This document shows, in pieces, positions 53,636 to 63,379 of a DNA stretch of 64,000 bases. Origin of the DNA: Iodobacter ciconiae (GTDB lineage Bacteria; Pseudomonadota; Gammaproteobacteria; Burkholderiales; Chitinibacteraceae); assembly GCF_003952345.1 (NCBI RefSeq), contig NZ_CP034433.1, forward strand, positions 868,001 to 932,000, given 5' to 3'. The notes under the pieces are model-generated. The model searched no databases. It was not told the DNA's origin and saw only the letters and a list, made by a program, of their open reading frames with translations. A program made the translations under genes and the position numbers. The stretch's first letter is position 1, and each line of letters starts with the position of its first letter.

Positions 53636-56197
53636 ATGAAGAATTCAACATTAATTAATTTGAGTATTGTTATTGCATTGGCATTTACATCGCAATGCAC
53701 TTTAGCTGCGCTATCAAATAACCAGGTAAAAAAAATAACAAAACCGATATTGTCTGATGAATTATCAATACGTTATGATAAAGCTTGGAAAACTCATTTT
53801 GCCCAAGAGCATGCACAACTTTTGCAAGCTATTCCTGATCCACATATCATTGCAGCAAGTGAGTTAAAAAAGGCGCTTGAAAAACACGGCTACCATGATA
53901 TTGATCCAAATAATACTTTCTTCAATATGTTTGCAGGTGGCAATAGCAGCCCAAGAAGTTATAACGGCTGGCAGCATATGAAACAACCTATTCGCTCATA
54001 TACACTTACTCAAGCCGTTATGCTTAATGTATTCAATGAATTTCGTGGAGGATTTCCGGGAGACATCAATCTATATACAGGTATTTATACTGAAGGGCCA
54101 GGGGCCACCCAATATAATGAGAAGAATGAAGTACGGCTGCTTTCTTCAAAGTTATGGGATATTGATTATTATGATTTAGATATTCAAGCTTCATATACTG
54201 CAGCATTAAAGCAATTCTGGCAAACTAACAGTGAAAAGTTTATGCATTTAATGCGCGATAACTTTGCCTTTTCTGCTTATCAACAATATAAGCTTGGCTT
54301 ACTTAATCAGGCACAATATCAACTTGCCTCTGCTGTGATTAAAGGCCAGCGCCCGGATGATGTATATGTATATCGCTTCGATATTTATGGCTATTATTCA
54401 ACGGATATTTTTGTTATTGAACAGCAGGGCCGTGATGGAGGATTGCTTTATATTCCGGGTGCCAGTCAGCCTTTTATTGCTTTTAATAGTGAAAGGCAGC
54501 TTAAAAAAATCCTTTACAGAGCCATACAATCAGATACATCGAGGCAAGCATTTGCAAAACACTTTAGCCTGTATGACCGGCAAGATGGGGTAAGTTATTC
54601 GGGTGTGGATTCGTCACTGAATGGGTTGGCAAATCAGTCATGGAATGAATCTTTCATTATGATGAAAAAGTATCCGCTTTATGGTGATGTATTTGCACGT
54701 TTAGCCGAACTTCAAAAAGCCAGAATGGCCAGTGATGGCGATACCGTGATCAAATCCAATAGCGAAGCGGAGCGGGATTATATTTTAAGCACCACTTATT
54801 CTTTGTTTTCTGTATTACCGATTATGGATATTATTTTACCGGAAGTTGGTGTTCCTCTTACCATGGCTATTTGCTCAACACAGCTTGGTTTGAGTATTGA
54901 TGAGTCAATAGAGGAGGATACCTTGGCCGGGCGGCAGCAAGGCGCCAAAATGAGCGCTGTAAATTCTGCGCTGCTCGCCGCCACTGCGATTATTCCTAAT
55001 GCCATTGCTTTTGGTCGTAAGGTATCGGAATACCTGGCTTCTACTTTGGATTTTATAGATAACCAGATTTTCCTTAATCATGGCGTTTCTGAAGCGGATA
55101 TGCTGGCTTTTTCTCAGATCCCGAAAGTGATCGAGCACCCTCAAACAGGTGAGGAATTACTTGGCGTTAAACTCACCGATCAAGGAAGAAATGTATTGCT
55201 TAAAGCCGATGGATTTGGCATGTATAAGGAAGTTGATCCATTAAGTGGCCGGATTCTGGCCGACTCACGCGTTGTTCGAACTCTTTCTTATGACACAGGA
55301 GAGGTGCAATGGCTAAGTCGCGGAGGATTAAGAGGGGGGGGCGTAAGTGAAGCAGGTAATGAAATCAGTGATTCTGTTAAGGCAGAGTATAGCAACGTAA
55401 ATGCCCCTTCATCAGAAATTTTACTTCCGGAAGATCTGCCGCAGCGCCCTGGGTTTGGCGGATCTGGGTATCTCTATATGGGAGGGAGCCTTGATAGTGT
55501 CACCCGCGACTTTTTAGAGTTAGAGATGAAAGTTGACCCATATGCAAAACTGACGGATGTAAAAGCCCTGCATCGTTTAAATGAACAAGCTCAGATGGAA
55601 ATAAAAGAAGTCCCCTTTTTGTATAGCTACGACTCCAAACTAAATGGCATTACTACTTTCAGGGGGGATGAGCGTTTACCTGATGAAATCTTTCACTCAG
55701 GGTTTAACCGCCGTCCGGTGCAGGTGCAATATGTACGATTAGCCGAGGATACTAAGGCGATTCGTGGTGTTATTTCAACCAGTAAAGATGAAGCTGTCGC
55801 AGTTGGCTATGCGATACACAACCAACGGGGTTATGTCTATGCCATTGAGCTTAATCATGGCGGCGTTGCTGTTGATACCTCTTTACACGGTCGGGCTTTA
55901 AATGAAATCGCAACTTTGAATATTCCGCCAGAAGATATTATGTTTGCGGTTGGCCCGTTTACTAATACTGAAGTTACCATGGGCGTCATTAAAGAAAACA
56001 CAGCGGTACGAACTGCAGAGCTGTTAATTAATCCTCATTCCACCGCATCCTCGGAAGTCGCTAAAGCTGCATTTGAAAAACTCAAGGTCACGTTGAAATA
56101 CGACTTGAGCCCCGAAATGTCTTTTGCCGAACGCTATGAAGATCGACAGGACTTGTTCTGGCATGAAGATGAGGCAATGTCCGACGCGAGTGATTAA
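53636..56197 (+). CDS. Secreted putative exotoxin with C-terminal ADP-ribosyltransferase domain
   Basis: 853 residues from the ATG at 53636 (AAGGTG seven bases upstream). Sec signal MKNSTLINLSIVIALAFTSQ is cleaved near TLAA. Residues about 50-260 resemble the N-terminal domain of dermonecrotic-toxin-like proteins (DUF6543 type: SYTLTQAVMLNVFNEF, FWQTNSEKFMHLMRDNF). A hydrophobic stretch near 390-460 could insert in membranes. The C-terminal part (about 670-775) matches pertussis/cholera-type ADP-ribosyltransferases: Arg676 in TFRGDERLPDEIF, Ser-Thr-Ser 714-716, and Glu757 in LNEIATLNIPPEDIMFAVGP. The R-STS-E triad is intact. No immunity or delivery gene is adjacent. Target unknown. Confidence 0.8.
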   Translation: MKNSTLINLSIVIALAFTSQCTLAALSNNQVKKITKPILSDELSIRYDKAWKTHFAQEHAQLLQAIPDPHIIAASELKKALEKHGYHDIDPNNTFFNMFAGGNSSPRSYNGWQHMKQPIRSYTLTQAVMLNVFNEFRGGFPGDINLYTGIYTEGPGATQYNEKNEVRLLSSKLWDIDYYDLDIQASYTAALKQFWQTNSEKFMHLMRDNFAFSAYQQYKLGLLNQAQYQLASAVIKGQRPDDVYVYRFDIYGYYSTDIFVIEQQGRDGGLLYIPGASQPFIAFNSERQLKKILYRAIQSDTSRQAFAKHFSLYDRQDGVSYSGVDSSLNGLANQSWNESFIMMKKYPLYGDVFARLAELQKARMASDGDTVIKSNSEAERDYILSTTYSLFSVLPIMDIILPEVGVPLTMAICSTQLGLSIDESIEEDTLAGRQQGAKMSAVNSALLAATAIIPNAIAFGRKVSEYLASTLDFIDNQIFLNHGVSEADMLAFSQIPKVIEHPQTGEELLGVKLTDQGRNVLLKADGFGMYKEVDPLSGRILADSRVVRTLSYDTGEVQWLSRGGLRGGGVSEAGNEISDSVKAEYSNVNAPSSEILLPEDLPQRPGFGGSGYLYMGGSLDSVTRDFLELEMKVDPYAKLTDVKALHRLNEQAQMEIKEVPFLYSYDSKLNGITTFRGDERLPDEIFHSGFNRRPVQVQYVRLAEDTKAIRGVISTSKDEAVAVGYAIHNQRGYVYAIELNHGGVAVDTSLHGRALNEIATLNIPPEDIMFAVGPFTNTEVTMGVIKENTAVRTAELLINPHSTASSEVAKAAFEKLKVTLKYDLSPEMSFAERYEDRQDLFWHEDEAMSDASD

Positions 56198-56522
56198 CTT
56201 ATCCGAAAGCCTGTAGATCCTTTTATTTGAATACCCGTGAAATTAAATAAACAGCCTCCGGCAAAGCCGGGGGCTGGCTGACGGCTTTGGCCCGGATGGA
56301 AGTTTTAAAGCAAAATTAAATTCTGCTGCGATCTGCTTTGAGATAGCAGATGCCGCTGTTTCAGATTGTGGTGCGCGGTTTAAATAAAAATGACGCTAAT
56401 CACATTGCATTGTAAGCGGATTGCATTGATTTAAATATGGAGCTGGCTGATAGCGCTAATATTTTCTGGCCTGCTCATGCGCTACAATTGCGTCATCCTA
56501 TAAAACCACTGGGGGCCAGAAG
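56198..56522. other. Intergenic region before fumarase gene
   Basis: 325 bp. A GC-rich hairpin AGCCTCCGGC/GCCGGGGGCT with AAA loop lies at 56253-56275 without T-run, probably the end of the toxin transcript. Nothing else recognised. Confidence 0.5.
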
Positions 56523-58040
56523 ATGACAATAATCCGTCAGCAAGACGTAATCGACAGCATTAGCGACAGCCTGCAATACATCAGCTATTACCATCCTAAA
56601 GATTACATCCAGGCCTTGGGTGTGGCTTATGAAAAAGAAGAATCTCCCGCCGCCAAAGACGCTATTGCACAAATCCTGACTAATAGCCGTATGTGTGCGG
56701 AAGGCCATCGCCCTATTTGCCAGGATACCGGCATCGTCACCTGTTTTGTGCGCGTTGGCATGAATGTGCAGTGGCGTGATGCGACCATGAGCCTCTCTGA
56801 CATGATTAACGAGGGCGTGCGCCGCGCTTATCTGCACCCGGATAACAAGCTGCGTGCATCCATCCTGCAAGATCCGGCAGGCAAGCGCCAGAACACCAAA
56901 GACAATACACCGGCGGTGATTCATTACGAGGTTGTGGAAGGCAATACGGTAGAAATCGATATTGCAGCCAAGGGCGGTGGCTCCGAGAACAAATCCAAAT
57001 TTGCCATGCTCAACCCATCGGACTCGATTGTGGATTGGGTACTTAAAACCATACCGCAAATGGGCGCAGGCTGGTGCCCGCCGGGTATGTTGGGGATCGG
57101 GATTGGTGGTACGGCAGAAAAAGCCATGGTCATGGCCAAAGAAGCGCTGATGGAAGAAATCGATATCCATGAGCTGATCGAGCGCGGCGCACAGACCCGC
57201 AGCGAAGAATTGCGTATCGAGTTATACGAAAAAGTAAATGCGCTAGGCATCGGTGCGCAGGGCCTGGGTGGCCTCGCTACCGTACTGGATGTAAAAATCA
57301 AAGACTACCCAACCCACGCCGCCAGCCTGCCGATTGCCATGATCCCCAACTGCGCCGCTACCCGCCATGTGCATTTCACGCTGGATGGCAGCGGCCCTGC
57401 GGTGTTGGAAGCGCCCAGGCTGGAAGACTGGCCCGATGTGACCTGGACACCATCTGCAGCCGCCACCCGTGTTGATTTAAACACGGTAACGCGTGAAGAC
57501 GTTGCCAGCTGGCAGCCAGGGCAAACCCTGCTCTTAAACGGCAAAATGCTTACCGGCCGCGATGCCGCGCATAAACGCATGGTGGATATGCTGAACAAAG
57601 GCGAAAAACTGCCGGTTGATTTTGCTGGCCGCTTTATTTACTACGTTGGCCCGGTAGACCCGGTGCGCGATGAAATCGTCGGCCCGGCGGGCCCGACCAC
57701 CGCCACGCGTATGGATAAATTTACCGAACAAGTGCTGGCCGAAACGGGTTTACTTGGCATGATCGGCAAGGCAGAACGTGGCCCGGCCGGCTTGGATGCC
57801 ATCAAAAAACACCAGTCGGTTTATCTGATGGCCGTAGGCGGCGCCGCCTATCTGGTTTCCAAAGCTATCAAAGCCAGCCGTGTGGTTGGCTTTGCTGATC
57901 TGGGGATGGAAGCTATTTACGAGTTTGATGTGGTGGATATGCCCGTTACCGTAGCGGTTGATTCGCAAGGTATCTCGGTACACGCTACCGCGCCAAAAAT
58001 CTGGCAGGCTAAGATTGGTAAAATCCCGGTTGTGGGTTAA
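56523..58040 (+). CDS. fumA: Fumarate hydratase class I
   Basis: Fe-S-dependent fumarase (fumarate to malate, TCA cycle). 505 residues with the fused alpha and beta domains of the E. coli FumA/B kind: HRPICQDTGIVTCFVRVG, AAKGGGSENKSKFAMLNPSD and GWCPPGMLGIGIGGTAEKA carry the cluster cysteines, and AGPTTATRMDKFTEQVL and GKAERGP form the beta-domain active site. Monocistronic. Takes the product of aspartase. Confidence 0.95.
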   Translation: MTIIRQQDVIDSISDSLQYISYYHPKDYIQALGVAYEKEESPAAKDAIAQILTNSRMCAEGHRPICQDTGIVTCFVRVGMNVQWRDATMSLSDMINEGVRRAYLHPDNKLRASILQDPAGKRQNTKDNTPAVIHYEVVEGNTVEIDIAAKGGGSENKSKFAMLNPSDSIVDWVLKTIPQMGAGWCPPGMLGIGIGGTAEKAMVMAKEALMEEIDIHELIERGAQTRSEELRIELYEKVNALGIGAQGLGGLATVLDVKIKDYPTHAASLPIAMIPNCAATRHVHFTLDGSGPAVLEAPRLEDWPDVTWTPSAAATRVDLNTVTREDVASWQPGQTLLLNGKMLTGRDAAHKRMVDMLNKGEKLPVDFAGRFIYYVGPVDPVRDEIVGPAGPTTATRMDKFTEQVLAETGLLGMIGKAERGPAGLDAIKKHQSVYLMAVGGAAYLVSKAIKASRVVGFADLGMEAIYEFDVVDMPVTVAVDSQGISVHATAPKIWQAKIGKIPVVG

Positions 58041-58067
58041 GGCATTTATCAAACTGTAAACAAATAT

Positions 58068-58090
58068 AAAACCCGCCATGTGTGGGTTTT
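58068..58090 (+). terminator. Terminator-like hairpin after fumarase
   Basis: AAAACCC/GGGTTTT stem around GCCATGTGT, 28 bp after the stop codon, ending in TTTT. Confidence 0.6.
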
Positions 58091-58196
58091 GTCGGGGAGC
58101 AGGCTGGTTTGTGCGTTAGTACTATTCTGGAGCTTTTGCCAGTGCATGAGTCGTTGTCTGACAGTTCATGTCTGAAGCCGGTAAGTGATATGCAGC

Positions 58197-58224
58197 AAAA
58201 GGCCACCCTCGCAGATGGCCTTTT
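58197..58224. terminator. Terminator after gcvP
   Basis: Nine-bp stem AAAAGGCCA/TGGCCTTTT with 10-nt loop. It is downstream of gcvP on the minus strand and symmetric, so it can serve both convergent genes. Confidence 0.75.
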
Positions 58225-58247
58225 GCCTGGTGCTTTTTTTTAAAAGT

Positions 58248-61118
58248 TTATTCGTAATCAGACATCGGTAAGCAAGCGCAAAATAGATTGCGATCGCCGT
58301 AGACGTTGTCTGCACGGCTAACCGGTGGCCAGTATTTATTACGTTTTATGCTTTCCAGCGGGAAGGCGGCTGTGGCGCGTGTGTAGCCGTGTTCCCACGT
58401 CTCGCTAGTCAATACTTCTACCGTGTGCGGTGCGTTCACCAGCGGATTGTCCGCCAGTGTCCATTCGCCACTCACCACGCGATCGATCTCGCTGCGGATG
58501 GCAATCATGGCGTCGATAAAGCGATCGAGTTCTGCTTTTGATTCGCTTTCGGTCGGCTCCACCATCAGCGTGCCCGGTACCGGGAAGCTCATGGTTGGCG
58601 CGTGAAAACCATAATCCATCAGGCGTTTTGCCACATCTTCATTGCTGATGCCGCTCAGCTCTTTCAGTGGGCGCAGGTCCAGAATACATTCGTGAGCAAC
58701 TAAACCATCGTGGCCGCTGTAAAGCACAGGGTAGAAAGGCGCAAGGCGTTTGGCGATGTAGTTGGCGTTCAGAATCGCCACTTCAGTTGCGCTTTTCAGT
58801 CCTTCGCTCCCCATCATGGCGATATACATCCATGAGATAGGCAAAATCGCTGCCGAGCCGTAAGGCGCTGCGCTGACTGCACTTATACCTTGTGGATTAC
58901 GTTCATAGCCGCTGCTTTGCTGATTAGGCAAGAATGGTACTAAGTGTGCAGCTACCGCTACCGGGCCAACACCCGGTCCGCCGCCGCCGTGAGGAATGCA
59001 GAATGTTTTGTGCAGGTTTAAGTGGCTTACATCGCCGCCAAACTGGCCGGGTGCGCATAGGCCCACCATGGCATTCATATTTGCGCCGTCGATATACACC
59101 TGGCCGCCGTGGCCGTGTACGATTTCGCACACTTCCTTAACCGATTCTTCAAACACGCCGTGCGTGCTTGGGTAGGTGATCATAATGGCGGCAATATTGG
59201 CGCTGTGCTTATCGGCTTTGGCACGCAAATCGGCCAGATCGATATTGCCTGCTTCATCGCAAGCAACAACCACAACGGTGAGGCCAGCCATCTGTGCAGA
59301 GGCTGGATTGGTGCCGTGAGCAGAAGCGGGGATGAGCACAATATCGCGGCCAGCATCGTTACGCGATGCGTGGTAAGCCTTGATAATCAACAGACCCGCG
59401 TATTCTCCCTGGCTACCGGCATTAGGCTGCAGGCTGACGCCCGCGTAGCCGGTTGCCGCGCAAAGCATGGCTTCAAGCTGGGTGATCATTTCGCGGTAGC
59501 CCGCTGTTTGTGCGTTTGGTGCAAACGGGTGGACATTGGCAAATTCCGGCCAGGTAACCGGCATCATTTCGCTGGCAGCATTGAGCTTCATGGTGCAAGA
59601 GCCCAGCGGAATCATGGTGCGATCCAGCGCTAGGTCTTTATCTGCCAGGCTACGCAGGTAACGCATCATCTCGGTTTCGGAGTGATAGCGATTAAAGGTA
59701 GGGTGAGTCAGAAAATCGGACTGGCGCAGCAGTTCGCCCGGCAAGGCTCCTGCGATTTCTGCATCGATGGCGTCTACGGTTGGCAGGGGTTTGCCTGCTG
59801 CAAATACATGCCAGAGCGCGGCTACGTCTTTGCGGGTGGTGGTTTCGTCCAGCGACAGGCCTACCGTATGGGCATCAATACTGCGTAAGTTAATACCGTG
59901 AGAATGAGCAAGGGCATGCACTGCAGCCGCATCGCTGACTGAAAGCGTCAGCGTATCAAACCAGCTGCTATTGATAATTTTAGCGTCAAGCTGCGTTAAG
60001 CCTGCAGCTAAAATGCTGGTCAGACGGTGTACACGGTGAGCAATGCGTTTTAAACCGCTTGGGCCGTGGTAAACGGCGTACATGCTGGCCATGACGGCGA
60101 GCAATACTTGGGCAGTACAGATATTGGATGTGGCTTTTTCACGGCGGATATGTTGCTCGCGGGTTTGCAGGGCAAGGCGGTAAGCGCTCTTGCCTTGCGC
60201 ATCAATGGTAATCCCGACCAGACGGCCAGGCATCGAGCGTTTGAATTCATCGCGTGTGGCCAAAAACCCTGCGTGCGGGCCACCAAAGCCGAGCGGTACA
60301 CCAAAGCGCTGGCTATTACCTACCACTACGTCTGCGCCCCATTCGCCGGGCGCTGCCAGCAGGGTGAGCGCCAGCAGATCAGCGGCTACCACCACTAAAG
60401 TGCCTTTAGCGTGTAAATCAGCCACCAGTGCGCGGTAATCCGGCACATCGCCGTTGACCCCAGGGTATTGCAGTAGTACACCAAAACCGTCGCCTGCTTC
60501 ACCCAGACCTGTGCGCACTTCAATGCCCAGTGGCGCTGCACGGGTGGCAATCACTTCGCGGGTTTGTGGCAGCACATCGGCGGCGACATAGAAAATGGTC
60601 GATTTGCTTTTGCTCATTCGCAGCAATAGCGTCATCGCTTCGGCAGCAGCGGTGCCTTCGTCCAGCATGGATGCATTGGCAATCGCCATGCCGGTCATAT
60701 CGGTAATCATTTGCTGGAAGTTAATAATCGCTTCCAGACGGCCTTGGCTGATTTCTGGCTGGTATGGGGTGTAAGCCGTGTACCAGGCCGGGTTTTCTAA
60801 AATATTGCGCAAAATCACGCTGGGAGTATGGGTGCCGTAATAGCCCTGACCAATCATGCTCTTTTTGAGCACATTCTTGCTTGCAATGGCTTTCAGTGTG
60901 GCTAAAGCCTCGGCTTCGCTTTTCGCCTGAGTGAATTCACCCAGCGGCAAAGCATCCTGACGGTGAATGGCGGCAGGAACGATATTTTTAATCAGATCGG
61001 AGCGTGTAGCGTAGCCCAGCGTGGCCAGCATGGCGGCTTCTTCCGCAGCATTAGGGCCGATATGGCGGGCCACAAAAGCGGCGTGATCTTCAAGACGGCA
61101 AAGAGATGCAGTGGTCAT
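58248..61118 (-). CDS. gcvP: Glycine dehydrogenase (decarboxylating), P protein
   Basis: 956-residue homodimeric P protein of the glycine cleavage system. It decarboxylates glycine with PLP and passes aminomethyl to the GcvH lipoyl arm. The PLP lysine is in [19 protein letters not shown], with [13 protein letters not shown] at the N-terminus and [12 protein letters not shown] and [16 protein letters not shown] later. Last gene of gcvT-H-P, separated from gcvH by a palindromic repeat. Confidence 0.97.
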   Translation of the reverse strand: MTTASLCRLEDHAAFVARHIGPNAAEEAAMLATLGYATRSDLIKNIVPAAIHRQDALPLGEFTQAKSEAEALATLKAIASKNVLKKSMIGQGYYGTHTPSVILRNILENPAWYTAYTPYQPEISQGRLEAIINFQQMITDMTGMAIANASMLDEGTAAAEAMTLLLRMSKSKSTIFYVAADVLPQTREVIATRAAPLGIEVRTGLGEAGDGFGVLLQYPGVNGDVPDYRALVADLHAKGTLVVVAADLLALTLLAAPGEWGADVVVGNSQRFGVPLGFGGPHAGFLATRDEFKRSMPGRLVGITIDAQGKSAYRLALQTREQHIRREKATSNICTAQVLLAVMASMYAVYHGPSGLKRIAHRVHRLTSILAAGLTQLDAKIINSSWFDTLTLSVSDAAAVHALAHSHGINLRSIDAHTVGLSLDETTTRKDVAALWHVFAAGKPLPTVDAIDAEIAGALPGELLRQSDFLTHPTFNRYHSETEMMRYLRSLADKDLALDRTMIPLGSCTMKLNAASEMMPVTWPEFANVHPFAPNAQTAGYREMITQLEAMLCAATGYAGVSLQPNAGSQGEYAGLLIIKAYHASRNDAGRDIVLIPASAHGTNPASAQMAGLTVVVVACDEAGNIDLADLRAKADKHSANIAAIMITYPSTHGVFEESVKEVCEIVHGHGGQVYIDGANMNAMVGLCAPGQFGGDVSHLNLHKTFCIPHGGGGPGVGPVAVAAHLVPFLPNQQSSGYERNPQGISAVSAAPYGSAAILPISWMYIAMMGSEGLKSATEVAILNANYIAKRLAPFYPVLYSGHDGLVAHECILDLRPLKELSGISNEDVAKRLMDYGFHAPTMSFPVPGTLMVEPTESESKAELDRFIDAMIAIRSEIDRVVSGEWTLADNPLVNAPHTVEVLTSETWEHGYTRATAAFPLESIKRNKYWPPVSRADNVYGDRNLFCACLPMSDYE

Positions 61119-61146
61119 GGCGGCAACCGTAAGTGTACGTGGGGCA

Positions 61147-61295
61147 AAAACTCAAAACCCCATCAAACCCAGGTCTTTAACTACGGAGTTAAGGAGAGCA
61201 CGGAGTTTCGCGGAGAAAAACAAGTTTCCTAGGGTTTTCCTCGTGAAACTCCGTGTCCTGTGTGGTCTCTGTGTTTCAAGATTTGGGTTTCAGGG
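61147..61295. repeat. CACGGAG/CTCTGTG palindromic repeat between gcvH and gcvP
   Basis: The left half (CTACGGAGTTAAGGAGAGCA, CGGAGTTTCGCGGAG) pairs with the right half (AAACTCCGTGTCCTGTGTGG, TCTCTGTGTTTCAAGA). Same family as the element at 61798. Confidence 0.78.
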
Positions 61296-61308
61296 GGGAG
61301 TATGAAAA

Positions 61309-61686
61309 TCAGCCGATGGCTTTTTCGTAATCGGCAGCGCTTAGCATGGCATCGAGATCAGCCACGTTGTCCGGGGTGATTTTGAATAGCCATGCGCTGT
61401 AAGCGTCGGTGTTGACTTGCTCTGGCGCGTTGGTCAAGTCGTCATTGCTTTCAACAATCACACCCGCCAGTGGTGCGTAGATATCGCTGGCGGCTTTAAC
61501 TGATTCAACCACACCACAAGCGTCATTTTTAGCGTAGCGAGTACCCGCTGCTGGTAATTCCAGAAACACGATATCGCCCAGCGCTTCTTGTGCGTGGTTG
61601 GTAATACCGATGGTGATGCTGCCATCTGATTCAAGGCGAAGCCATTCGTGAGTGTCGGTGAATTTTAAGTTAGCTGGGATAGACAT
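61309..61686 (-). CDS. gcvH: Glycine cleavage system H protein
   Basis: 125 residues. Lipoyl-carrier protein that shuttles the aminomethyl group between P and T proteins. The lipoylated residue is Lys64 in [34 protein letters not shown] and the C-terminal [12 protein letters not shown] region are typical. Second gene of the gcvT-H-P operon. Confidence 0.97.
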   Translation of the reverse strand: MSIPANLKFTDTHEWLRLESDGSITIGITNHAQEALGDIVFLELPAAGTRYAKNDACGVVESVKAASDIYAPLAGVIVESNDDLTNAPEQVNTDAYSAWLFKITPDNVADLDAMLSAADYEKAIG

Positions 61687-61797
61687 AAAAGTGCTCCGGT
61701 ATGGGGTTAGTGCTAAAAAATATAGTCTGTGAACAGCATAAATAGAATGAAAGCAATTTGGCTTAAATGCTTAGGTATTGGTTCAGCGTTTTTTCTC

Positions 61798-61931
61798 AAA
61801 ATCCAAACCTTGAACCACGGAGTTTAGGAGAACACGGCGGGCTACAGAGAACAACAAAGTCTCGAAGGCTTTCTCTGTGAAATTCCGTGTTCTCTGTGTC
61901 CTCCGTGTTTTAAGATTTGGGTTTTGAGTTT
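61798..61931. repeat. CACGGAG/CTCTGTG palindromic repeat between gcvT and gcvH
   Basis: AAAATCCAAACCTTGAACCA with CGGAG on the left is the approximate reverse complement of CTCCGTGTTTTAAGATTTGG with GTTTT on the right. The inner CACGG...CTACAGAG and CTCTGTG...CCGTG also pair. Confidence 0.8.
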
Positions 61932-61933
61932 TT

Positions 61934-63025
61934 TTAAAGCTGTGATTTCCCGTTGCGTACAAAAGGCATTTTTACGACACGGGCGGCTAGTTTTTTGTCT
62001 CGGATCGCCACGTGTACGGTGTCGCCAATGGCAACGCCAAGCGGTAAACGCGCCATAGCAATGGATTGTTGCAGGCTTGGCGAGAACGTACCGCTGGTGA
62101 TCTCGCCGGTCCCCTGTTCGGTATGCACTACCTGATGACCGCGCAGCACGCCGCCTTTATCCAGTAGCAATAAGCCTAGAAATTGCTGGGTCTGACCTTG
62201 GGCGGTGAGGGCGTCTTTACCAACGAAATCGCGTTCTGAAACTAAATCAATCGTCCAGGCTAAACCCGCGTTCAGTGGGTTGATGGTTTCGTCCATATCC
62301 TGGCCGTATAAATTCATACCGGCTTCTAAACGCAGCGTGTCACGGGCACCAAGACCACAGGGGCGCACACCTGCGGCGATCAGCTGGTTCCAGAAATTTT
62401 CAATTTGCGTAGCAGGCAAAACGACTTCAAAGCCATCTTCACCGGTGTAGCCGGTGCGGGCGATCATCACATCGCCAATTTGTGCGGCATTGAAAGGCTT
62501 GAGATCTGAGCTGGCGGTCCGGGTTTCTGGCAAAACTTCCCAGACTTTAGTGCGGGCATTGGGGCCTTGTACGGCCAGAATAGCTAAATCATTGCGGGAG
62601 GTAATCGTGAGGCCGGTATTCCAGTCGCTATTGAGCTGCTGCAGCCATGCGATGTCTTTGTCCGCAGTACCGGCGTTAACTACCAGGCGGAAGTAGTCTT
62701 CGGCAAAGTAATAAACGATTAAATCGTCAATCACGGTGGCTTTCTGGTTAAGCAGGCAAGAGTAAAGGGCTTTACCGGAAACTTTGAGCTTGGCCACATT
62801 GTTGGCAATGGCGCGGGTCAGAAAAGCTCGAACTTGTTCACCTTTGAGATCGACCACACGCATATGGCTGACATCAAACATGCCTGCATCGGTGCGAACG
62901 GCATGGTGTTCTTCGATTTGCGAGCCGTAGTTAACCGGCATATCCCAGCCGCCAAAATCGACCATGCGGGCGTTGGCAATACGATGGGCAGCATTGAGCG
63001 GGGTAGTGTGGAGTTGGGCGGACAT
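61934..63025 (-). CDS. gcvT: Aminomethyltransferase, T protein of glycine cleavage
   Basis: 363 residues. Transfers the methylene group to tetrahydrofolate and releases ammonia. [44 protein letters not shown] and [20 protein letters not shown] are the family landmarks, with the catalytic Asp in the last. The ATG at 63025 has GAGAGAG upstream and gives the usual N-terminus. First gene of the operon, directly after the glycine riboswitch. Confidence 0.96.
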   Translation of the reverse strand: MSAQLHTTPLNAAHRIANARMVDFGGWDMPVNYGSQIEEHHAVRTDAGMFDVSHMRVVDLKGEQVRAFLTRAIANNVAKLKVSGKALYSCLLNQKATVIDDLIVYYFAEDYFRLVVNAGTADKDIAWLQQLNSDWNTGLTITSRNDLAILAVQGPNARTKVWEVLPETRTASSDLKPFNAAQIGDVMIARTGYTGEDGFEVVLPATQIENFWNQLIAAGVRPCGLGARDTLRLEAGMNLYGQDMDETINPLNAGLAWTIDLVSERDFVGKDALTAQGQTQQFLGLLLLDKGGVLRGHQVVHTEQGTGEITSGTFSPSLQQSIAMARLPLGVAIGDTVHVAIRDKKLAARVVKMPFVRNGKSQL

Positions 63026-63076
63026 GGCTCTCTCGAACATGGCGCTGCAAGCCAAATCTGGCTGGTGAATGCAGCG

Positions 63077-63262
63077 GCCCCTCTGTCCTTGGTACCTGAG
63101 AGATTCCAAAGCGGATCTGGTGATCTACTTTGTTAGCCCCTTCGGTGGGCGATTTACGCCGCTCTCCAGAGTGTTGATGCCAAAGAGTCCTTTTGCCTGA
63201 GCGTTCGCGGGCGTTGCGCCTTCGGCGGTACCAAGGGTTTTCCCCAGGTACTCTCTCCTCTT
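63077..63262 (-). promoter_or_regulatory. Tandem glycine riboswitch upstream of gcvT
   Basis: On the minus strand two similar aptamers follow each other: the first begins GGAGAGAGTACC and ends near CTCAGGCAAAAGGACTCT (63262 down to about 63183), the second begins CTCTGGAGAGCGGC and ends CTCTCAGGTACCAAGGACAG (about 63175 to 63077). Both have the conserved CGCCGAAGG or CACCGAAGG loop. Expected to turn on gcvTHP when glycine is high, as in other glycine riboswitches. Confidence 0.92.
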
Positions 63263-63337
63263 TAGTGGTCGAAATTTAACGGCTTAGGCAGTGCTTGTCA
63301 ATTTTTACAGGTACATGTTTTTGAGTATTTAAATGGT

Positions 63338-63369
63338 ATAGCGCCCCGCCAGGGCGGGCGGGGTGCTAT
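63338..63369 (-). terminator. Strong hairpin after BCCT transporter gene
   Basis: Thirteen-bp stem (ATAGCGCCCCGCC with GGCGGGGTGCTAT) and 6-nt loop just downstream of the transporter stop. No T-run follows. Confidence 0.6.
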
Positions 63370-63379
63370 GAATGGCCGT

